Shown: positions 58,609 through 64,000 of the stretch, in pieces
How positions within the stretch are numbered: position 1 is the stretch's first letter
Layout: each line of letters begins with the position of its first letter
From: SZUA-430 sp965227535
GTDB taxonomy: Bacteria; Pseudomonadota; Alphaproteobacteria; Micropepsales; Micropepsaceae
DNA length: 64,000 bases
Direction: 5' to 3'
Assembly: GCA_965227535.1 (NCBI GenBank)
Contig: OZ245761.1
Coordinates: 4,092,001 to 4,156,000, forward strand
The notes under the pieces: generated by a model
What the model was told of the DNA's origin: nothing
Seen by the model: only the letters and a program-made list of their open reading frames with translations
The model's database searches: none
Translations under genes and position numbers: made by a program

Positions 58609-60222
58609 ATGTCGTCCTTCACGCCCACGGACGCGCGCGGACGCATCGTCAATCCGTTTGCCGGCCGCGATCTCAACTGGCTCCTCGACATGCGCGCCGA
58701 GACGCGCCGCGATTACCCGTTCCTGGTGTGGGAACCGTTCGAAGGCGAGCGCCAAACATGGACCTACGGTGAGTTCCGCGACCGCGTCCTGCGCGTTGCC
58801 GCCGGCCTGCAAGCGCGCGGCGTCAAAGCCGGCGACCACATCCTCGTCCATCTCGACAATTCGCCGGAGATGGAATTCCTCTGGTTCGCCTGCGCCAGAC
58901 TCGGCGCGATCGTCGTCACGACGAACACGCGCTCGGCCGGCGCCGAACTCGAATACTTCGCCGCCAACTGCAAGGCCGTCGCGGCCATCACGCAACCCGA
59001 ATACGCGGAACTCGTCGCGCAGAACGTCAAGTCCGTCCGCTGGCTCGCCGTCACCGAACACACAGCCGACGGCGCCCCGGCACCCGCAAACCAAAAGCCC
59101 GACAAGGCAACCGCCTTCTCGTCGATCGACGGCGACCCCGCAGACCTCCCGAACATCGAGCCCGATCCCTGGCGTCCGGGCTCGGTGCAATACACGTCCG
59201 GCACGACCTCGCGTCCGAAGGGCGTGCTCTGGACGCAAGGTAACGCCCTCTGGGGCGCGCGCACGTCGGCCGTGCACGAAGGCTTGACGGAGAACGACGT
59301 CCACCACGTCGTCATGCCCTCGTTCCACACCAACGCGCGCACCTATTCCATCCTGCCCACGATGTGGGCCGGCGGCACGGTGGTGATGCAGCCGAAATTC
59401 TCAGCCCGCCGCTGGTGGGACGTCGCGCTGCGCAACAAATGCACCTGGGCCTCCACCATCCCCTTCATGATGAAAGCGCTGATGGAATACGAGGTGCCGA
59501 AGCATCACTTCCGCATGTTCGGCAACGCCGTGAACGAACCGCCCTTCGATGCGTTCTTCGGTGTACGGACGATCGGCTGGTGGGGCATGACCGAAACGGT
59601 GACCCAAGGCCTCATCGGCGACGCGCTGCTTCGCAACCGCTCGATGTCGACCGGCAGACCCGCGGCCGGCTACGGCATTCGCGTCGTGCGCGACGACGAC
59701 CTGTCGACAGCGGTTGATCCCGGCGAAACCGGCCACCTGCAAGTCCAAGGCGTACGCGGTATCCAACTCTTCGCCGAATACCTCAACAACTGGGAAGCCA
59801 TGCGCGAAAGCTTCACGGTCGACGGCTGGTTCATCACCGGCGACCGCGTAACGCTTGACCACGACGGCATGATCACCTTCGCCGACCGCGACAAAGACAT
59901 GCTGAAAGTCGGCGGCGAGAACGTGGCCGCCTCCGAAATCGAACGCGTTATCGCCTTAGTCCCCGGCGTCGCCGAATGCGCAGTCGTCGCCCAAAAACAC
60001 CGCATGCTCGACGAAGTCCCCGTCGCCTTCGTCATACCGGCGCCCGGCCAACCGGTGGAAGGCAACACCGATCTCCCGACCGCCATCACGGCCGCCTGCA
60101 AAGCCCAACTCGCGGACTTCAAACGCCCCCGCCAAGTGATCCTAGTGTCGGAGTTCCCTCGCAGCACACTGGAAAAAGTCAGCAAACTCGACCTCCGCAA
60201 ACGCCTGCCGCAAACCGGCTAG
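58609..60222 (+). CDS. AMP-forming acyl-CoA synthetase
   Basis: A 537-residue adenylate-forming enzyme: YTSGTTSRPKGVLWT (about 198-212; the Gly of the usual TTG is Ser here), MPSFHTNARTYS, TIGWWGMTETVTQG, FITGDRVTLDHDG, DRDKDMLKVGGENVAASEIE, and the C-terminal FPRSTLEKVSKLDLRK with the catalytic Lys. GGAGAGGA precedes the ATG. Substrate unknown; closest in layout to crotonobetaine/carnitine-type or ATP-dependent ligases in degradation loci. Followed by an intergenic region and a LuxR-type gene. Confidence 0.88.
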   Translation: MSSFTPTDARGRIVNPFAGRDLNWLLDMRAETRRDYPFLVWEPFEGERQTWTYGEFRDRVLRVAAGLQARGVKAGDHILVHLDNSPEMEFLWFACARLGAIVVTTNTRSAGAELEYFAANCKAVAAITQPEYAELVAQNVKSVRWLAVTEHTADGAPAPANQKPDKATAFSSIDGDPADLPNIEPDPWRPGSVQYTSGTTSRPKGVLWTQGNALWGARTSAVHEGLTENDVHHVVMPSFHTNARTYSILPTMWAGGTVVMQPKFSARRWWDVALRNKCTWASTIPFMMKALMEYEVPKHHFRMFGNAVNEPPFDAFFGVRTIGWWGMTETVTQGLIGDALLRNRSMSTGRPAAGYGIRVVRDDDLSTAVDPGETGHLQVQGVRGIQLFAEYLNNWEAMRESFTVDGWFITGDRVTLDHDGMITFADRDKDMLKVGGENVAASEIERVIALVPGVAECAVVAQKHRMLDEVPVAFVIPAPGQPVEGNTDLPTAITAACKAQLADFKRPRQVILVSEFPRSTLEKVSKLDLRKRLPQTG

Positions 60223-60504
60223 CGCAAGCGCAGAAGGTGCTGTGCGAGACGATCGCGCGCATGCTGACGGACGAGCATGGCGTCGCAACTGAACGCGAGG
60301 CAAAGCTGGCGCTGAACCCGTATCGGCGCGGGAGAGCGACCTCGAAAACACGTGATCGCCCTTCGATGGTTTGCGACATCGTAACAAGTATCCGAACACG
60401 GGAACAAACGAAGCTCCGCTTACGTTGCGTAACGCGGGGTCCATTCGCGACGTAAGCATTGTGGGCACGGGCAGCGTTGCCGCCGGATGCGGAAGGAAGC
60501 TCAC
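60223..60504. other. Intergenic region upstream of the LuxR-type gene, with inverted repeat
   Basis: GCTTACGT (60418-60425) and ACGTAAGC (60450-60457) form a perfect 8-bp inverted repeat with 24 bases between, 48 bp upstream of the regulator's start codon, and may be an operator. A short open stretch before it (KVLCETIARMLTDEHG) is protein-like but has no start, ribosome site or family and could be a relic. Confidence 0.35.
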
Positions 60505-61212
60505 ATGTCGAAATTTGCTGGATGGTTGAATCACATAGCGGCGATCGAATCGGCGCCCAACACTCTGGACTTGTGGGCGCAGGCAAAGGTGCTGGGCCTC
60601 GATTTTGGCGCGGACGCGTTGATGGTCATCGCAAGCGAAACATTGGACGGAACGACGGCGGCAAAGCAGTTGTACAGCGATGCGGTGGGCGCGCCGGTGC
60701 TGACGCTCGCGATGGAGGGACTGTGGCGCGACGCTGTGTTCACACGAGCGTTGGGAAGCTCCAGCGCGTTCGCGTTGTCCGACGTCTCCAAGCACGGCGG
60801 ACCTTTTGTATCGCTTTTGCAGACCATGGCGGCCGGGGGCGACGCGCTGGTGGTGCCGGTCGCCGATCCAGATGCATCCGGCTGCGTCGTTTTCGCCGGC
60901 GCAAACCTTGACCTGACCGGCCTCGCGCGAGCGATCCTTTTTGTCGCCGCCTTTGCAGCTCTGACGCGTGCTTTCGACCTCGGCAATTGGGCGGGGTCCG
61001 GCGCCTTGAAGCGCGCGAACAGACTGACCGACCGCGAGACGGAGTGTCTGCGCTGGGTATCGATCGGAAAGACGGATGGCGACATCTCGTTGATCCTAGG
61101 CATCTCGCCGCGCACTGTCCGCTTTCACATTACCAACGCCAAGGCAAAGCTCGGCGTCAACACGCGCATTCAAGCGGCAGCCAAGGTCATCACGGAAAGC
61201 TACGCCGCCTGA
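60505..61212 (+). CDS. LuxR-family transcriptional regulator
   Basis: A 235-residue regulator with an N-terminal ligand-type domain (about 5-150) of the autoinducer-binding shape, and a C-terminal GerE/LuxR helix-turn-helix (about 168-232): LTDRETECLRWVSIGKTDGD and ISPRTVRFHITNAKAKLGV. The key aromatic residues of acyl-homoserine-lactone pockets are not clearly conserved, and no luxI gene is visible, so it may be an orphan (solo) receptor. GGAAGGA precedes the ATG at 60505. Confidence 0.88.
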   Translation: MSKFAGWLNHIAAIESAPNTLDLWAQAKVLGLDFGADALMVIASETLDGTTAAKQLYSDAVGAPVLTLAMEGLWRDAVFTRALGSSSAFALSDVSKHGGPFVSLLQTMAAGGDALVVPVADPDASGCVVFAGANLDLTGLARAILFVAAFAALTRAFDLGNWAGSGALKRANRLTDRETECLRWVSIGKTDGDISLILGISPRTVRFHITNAKAKLGVNTRIQAAAKVITESYAA

Positions 61213-61417
61213 TTCGTGTTTCGCCTCGCGGGAACGCTTCGCAGCACCAATTCTGTAGCCTCGCGCTTAAGGCGCGGGACGCAAAATGGGAACGCGCGTC
61301 GCCGCAAACCAAAAAAGACCTTGCTCGAAGTCGCCCTCAACGGTGGCTGAACGCGCGCTGGCGGCGCTCTTGCCTGCGCCTCGATGTAAGAGCCGCTTTG
61401 CACCCAGCGTAGCTGAA

Positions 61418-61462
61418 AAAGACAAAGAACCCCGGCCAGCCTTTCGGCCAACCGGGGCTTTA
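61418..61462 (-). terminator. Rho-independent terminator for the secreted Asp/Arg-rich protein gene
   Basis: On the minus strand CCCCGGTTGGCC (61457-61446), loop GAAA, GGCTGGCCGGGG (61441-61430) give a 12-bp stem with three wobbles and a stable tetraloop, followed by TTCTTTGTCTTTTTC. It ends transcription of the gene at 61485-61940; the plus-strand side has a shorter T-run and could also serve the luxR gene. Confidence 0.75.
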
Positions 61463-61484
61463 ATCTAGCCGACTGCGCTGGCGA

Positions 61485-61940
61485 CTAATCGCGCCAGTTG
61501 TCGCGTCGTCCATCGCGCCAGTCGCGGCGGCCGCGGTGACGGTCCCGGTCGCGCGTCGTGTCGTAGTACGACGTGCGGCGGTTCTGACGATACCAGTTGC
61601 GTTCGCGGTCGTTGCGCCAGCTGTGCCAGCGGCGATCGCGATCGTAGTAGCCGTCGGAATAGGCGAATACGACGTTGCCGAACTGGATCACGAAAGAGTC
61701 GTTGCCGTCTCTGCGGTCATTGTAATAACCGCCACGGTCGTCGTTATAGTATCCGGCCTGGCAATATTCCTGCTGCACCACGCGTCCGCCGTTGTTACGG
61801 CAGGTCGACGGCGACGACTGGAAGTAGTCGCCGTTGTTGTAGCAGCAGGGCTTCGAAGCGGCTTCCGCCGGCGCGGCGGTCGTCATCGCGCTAAGGCACG
61901 TCGCGCCGAAGAGAGCGATCAGTGTTCCCGTATATTTCAT
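61485..61940 (-). CDS. Secreted Asp/Arg/Tyr-rich low-complexity protein
   Basis: A 151-residue protein with a Sec signal peptide (about 1-27, cleaved near PAEAASK). The mature region starts with a cysteine-containing block (KPCCYNN, STCRNNGG, EYCQAGYY), then a short conserved-looking core (DSFVIQFGNVVFAYSDGYYDRD), and ends in about 50 residues of Arg, Asp, Trp and Tyr repeats such as RDRDRHRGRRDWRDGR. This resembles uncharacterised secreted proteins of alphaproteobacteria but has no assignable function. AGGAG lies 8 nt before the ATG, and a strong terminator follows. Confidence 0.75.
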   Translation of the reverse strand: MKYTGTLIALFGATCLSAMTTAAPAEAASKPCCYNNGDYFQSSPSTCRNNGGRVVQQEYCQAGYYNDDRGGYYNDRRDGNDSFVIQFGNVVFAYSDGYYDRDRRWHSWRNDRERNWYRQNRRTSYYDTTRDRDRHRGRRDWRDGRRDNWRD

Positions 61941-62186
61941 GAGTGGTACTCCTATGCGTGCGTCATCGATTGGGTTTGAAGCAACGCACGGCGGGTGATC
62001 GGTTGAACGGCACGGTCACAAGCAGGCGCTTCCTCATCCGGCGGTTTCTCGACTTCGCCGTCACAGGATCAAACGCCACCACGTCCAAGGCGGTTCCCAA
62101 GTTCCAGGCTTGGCCGCGCCCTATATCGACAGTTTGCGAACAAATCGCCGTTATTGCAGCGGATCCATTCGAATGCGGGAAAAGAC

Positions 62187-62963
62187 CTAGGCCCGCCGCT
62201 TCAGCGGCAATATCACCGGCGCCCCATTGTGTTCGCCGATAAACGCATCGATCCCGAACACCTGGCGCAAATTCTCGCTCGAAAGAACCGCGCCCGGCGC
62301 CCCATCGCTCGCAACGCGCCCTTCCGACAGCAACACGACGCGCGAACAATGCCGCGCCGCCACCGAAAGGTCGTGCAACACCACAACGACAAGAGAGCCC
62401 GCTCGCGCCGTCGCCTGCAAAACTTCCATCGCATGCAACTGATGCGAAGGATCAAGCTGCGCAAACGGCTCATCGGCGAGAAGGATCTTCGCCTCACCCG
62501 CAATCGCCCGCGCGAGCAACGCCCGCGCCCGCTCGCCACCGGACAAGGCGGTCGCCGGCCGTTCCGCCAACTGCGCGACGTCGCAAGCCACCATTGCTCG
62601 CTCAACGGCGGCGGCATCGGCGGGCGAGGGCCGCCCAAACCGCCCCGCATAAGGCAAGCGTCCCAGCGTCACCAGCGTCCGCACACTCACCGGCCAATGC
62701 ACCTGCCCACCTTGCGGCAGATAAGCCAACTCCCGTGCAAGCGCATCGCGCGTCCAACTCTCAATCGCCTTGTCGCCGATCGAGATCGAACCGCTCGCGC
62801 GCGGAATGAGTCCGGCCGCCACCCGCATCAACGTCGACTTGCCCGATCCGTTCGGCCCCATCACGCCGACAAGCTCGCCGCCCTCAAATGAAGCCGACAA
62901 GCCGCTCAACACAACGCGCTGGCCGAGCGAAACCGAAACGTCCTGAAGCGACAGAGCCGTCAT
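62187..62963 (-). CDS. ABC importer ATP-binding protein (FecE/BtuD/HmuV type)
   Basis: A 258-residue ATPase: Walker A GPNGSGKSTL, Q-loop LAYLPQGG, signature LSGGERARALLARA, Walker B ILLADEPFAQLDP and H-loop VVLHDLSVAARH. The family imports iron-siderophore, heme or cobalamin. Its ATG overlaps the permease stop (ATGA). No riboswitch or Fur-like palindrome is visible in the window to decide the substrate; the operon's start lies beyond the right edge. Confidence 0.92.
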   Translation of the reverse strand: MTALSLQDVSVSLGQRVVLSGLSASFEGGELVGVMGPNGSGKSTLMRVAAGLIPRASGSISIGDKAIESWTRDALARELAYLPQGGQVHWPVSVRTLVTLGRLPYAGRFGRPSPADAAAVERAMVACDVAQLAERPATALSGGERARALLARAIAGEAKILLADEPFAQLDPSHQLHAMEVLQATARAGSLVVVVLHDLSVAARHCSRVVLLSEGRVASDGAPGAVLSSENLRQVFGIDAFIGEHNGAPVILPLKRRA

Positions 62964-63958
62964 TGCGCCTCACGCCTCAACTTGACCACCAGCCACAAAA
63001 AGAACGGCACCCCGATCAGCGACGTGAACACGCCCAGCATCAACTCCGGCCCCGAAGGCACCAAGCGCACGACGGTATCCGCAACGACGACAAGCAAAGC
63101 CCCGCCGATCGCACTCGGCAACAAAAGCCGCGACGGCATATGCCCGACAAACGGCCGGCAAAGATGCGGAACGATCAACCCGACAAACGCAATCGCTCCG
63201 GTGACAGCGACCGAAGCCCCAACTGACAACGCCACGCCAAGCGTCACCAACCGCTGCACAGCCACAACGCGAATGCCAAGCGAAGCCGCCGCCTCATCTC
63301 CCAACGTCAACGCATCAAGCGCCTTCGCGGAGAAAGCCAAGATCACAAGCCCCAACCCCACGAACGGCCCCGCCAAATAAAACTCAGTCATGCTGCGATC
63401 TTTGAGCGATCCCATCAGCCAATAAATGATCTCGCTGACCGCCCACGGGTTCGGCGCCAGGTTCATGGCCAGCGCCATCAAAGCAGCCGCAAAATTGGCC
63501 AGCGCCACACCGGCAAGAATGAGAACCAAAATTCCATTGTCCCGCCCGCTGATCGCGCTCAACAAAGCCGCCGCCGCGAGCGCCCCCAACATCGCCATCA
63601 ACGGCAACGCCAACGAAAACTCTTTCGACAATCCAAAATAGATCGCAATGACCGCGCCCAGAGACGCACAAGACGCAATCCCCATCACGCCGGGCTCGGC
63701 CAGCGGATTGCGCAAGAGCCCCTGCAACGCAGCCCCGCTCATGCCGAGCGACGCGCCGGCCATCAACCCCAACAACATCCGCGGCAAGCGAATGTCGCGC
63801 ATGATGATCCCGACAGTGCCCTCATCGCCGAGAAGGCCGCTGACGACATCGCCCATCGACAAAGGCGCATAGCCGATGAACAACGACCCCATCGCCGCAA
63901 CCAGAGTCGCGACGCTTAGACTCACGATCAATCCAATTTCGCCGAAGCGACTTTCCAT
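62960..63958 (-). CDS. FecCD-family iron-siderophore/cobalamin importer permease
   Basis: A 332-residue protein with about ten hydrophobic helices and FecCD blocks: RLPRMLLGLMAGASLGMSGA, LLRNPLAEPGVMGIASCAS and FVGLIVPHLCRPFVGHMPSR. It pairs as a dimer with the ATPase encoded downstream. Two ATGA-type overlaps in the operon imply coupled translation. The binding protein is probably encoded just upstream, outside the window. Confidence 0.92.
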   Translation of the reverse strand: MESRFGEIGLIVSLSVATLVAAMGSLFIGYAPLSMGDVVSGLLGDEGTVGIIMRDIRLPRMLLGLMAGASLGMSGAALQGLLRNPLAEPGVMGIASCASLGAVIAIYFGLSKEFSLALPLMAMLGALAAAALLSAISGRDNGILVLILAGVALANFAAALMALAMNLAPNPWAVSEIIYWLMGSLKDRSMTEFYLAGPFVGLGLVILAFSAKALDALTLGDEAAASLGIRVVAVQRLVTLGVALSVGASVAVTGAIAFVGLIVPHLCRPFVGHMPSRLLLPSAIGGALLVVVADTVVRLVPSGPELMLGVFTSLIGVPFFLWLVVKLRREAQ

Positions 63959-63964
63959 CCCACG

Positions 63965-64000
63965 TCACCGCTGCCGGCCCGGCACGATTGCCGAACCTTC
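63965..64000 (-). CDS. End of an upstream gene (partial), possibly the binding protein
   Basis: On the minus strand the frame from the window edge reads 11 codons (EGSAIVPGRQR) to a TGA at 63967-63965, 7 nt before the permease ATG. In this position a periplasmic substrate-binding protein would be expected, but the fragment is too short to identify. Confidence 0.35.
   Translation of the reverse strand, partial: EGSAIVPGRQR

Noticed and set aside
60223..60360. Possible relic gene (KVLCETIARMLTDEHG and following)
   Set aside because: Looks protein-like but has no start, ribosome site or recognised family; too short to claim.
61260..61277. Hairpin CTCGCGC/GCGCGGG after the luxR gene as a terminator
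   Set aside because: Stem is only 7 pairs with wobble and no T-run follows.
1..64000. tRNA, rRNA, CRISPR arrays, insertion sequences, prophage or integrase genes
   Set aside because: I scanned the gaps and gene products and saw no cloverleaf TTCGAnTCC pattern, repeat-spacer array, transposase or integrase.

Overview
This 64 kb window is GC-rich and carries ordinary chromosomal genes, densely packed, with many 4-nt ATGA/CTAG overlaps. I see no tRNA, rRNA, insertion sequence, prophage or CRISPR array. It looks alphaproteobacterial, most likely near Caulobacterales/Hyphomonadaceae. The reasons are the gene set (several glutathione S-transferases and acyl-CoA synthetases, a carboxylesterase, paired CHAP lipoproteins, a DOMON-like protein, a stand-alone dnaA not followed by dnaN) and promoter-like sites of the Caulobacter housekeeping type (TTGnnn, 12-16 nt, GCTAnnnn). 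Genus-level placement is inference.

Layout. 1-2.7 kb: C-terminus of a hybrid histidine kinase, then two CHAP-domain lipoproteins. 2.9-6.6 kb: a TetR-controlled YbhGFSR-like ABC-2 export operon. 6.8-7.4 kb: two tandem 34-residue microproteins ending in a strong terminator that lies inside the 3' end of a TusA-like gene. 7.5-13.5 kb: a FATP-type acyl-CoA synthetase, an LLM flavin oxidoreductase, a zinc alcohol dehydrogenase, a membrane protein and a membrane-anchored cyclic-nucleotide-binding protein. 13.5-17.3 kb: a GST-GST-carboxylesterase operon and a GNAT gene. 17.3-21.5 kb: a MacAB/DevBCA-like exporter. 21.6-27.4 kb: an M20 amidohydrolase, an SDR plus carboxymuconolactone-decarboxylase-like pair, a divergent acyl-CoA synthetase plus GST pair, and a methyltransferase. 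27.5-29.7 kb: dnaA and an 0.8 kb AT-enriched non-coding stretch.

29.7-46.7 kb: a GNAT gene, a TetR/GST pair with two matching operators, a hydrolase-PhzF-LysE operon opposite a MocR regulator, a feruloyl-CoA-synthase-like ligase with a frameshifted MOSC gene behind it, an HSL-type esterase plus reductase pair, a DOMON-like gene plus NamZ-like glycosidase, a DDAH-like hydrolase, a GFA-family protein lacking three of its cysteines, and an OPT transporter. 46.7-55 kb: an atypical endonuclease V behind a secreted small protein, an AGPS-like flavoprotein, an M1 aminopeptidase, a diacylglycerol-kinase-like lipid kinase and GlpD. 55-64 kb: two tandem alpha/beta hydrolases separated by a 28-bp inverted repeat, an epimerase, a membrane protein, another acyl-CoA synthetase, a LuxR-type regulator, a secreted Asp/Arg/Tyr-rich protein, and the ATPase and permease of a FecCD/BtuCD importer running off the right edge.

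Functionally, much of the region points to uptake, activation (four AMP-forming CoA ligases) and detoxification (four GSTs, esterases, oxidoreductases) of lipophilic or aromatic acids, plus export and envelope lipid genes. The least explained items are the 34-residue microprotein pair, the AGPS/lipid kinase/GlpD grouping, the cysteine-depleted GFA protein, the atypical EndoV with its secreted neighbour, and several structured intergenic elements.
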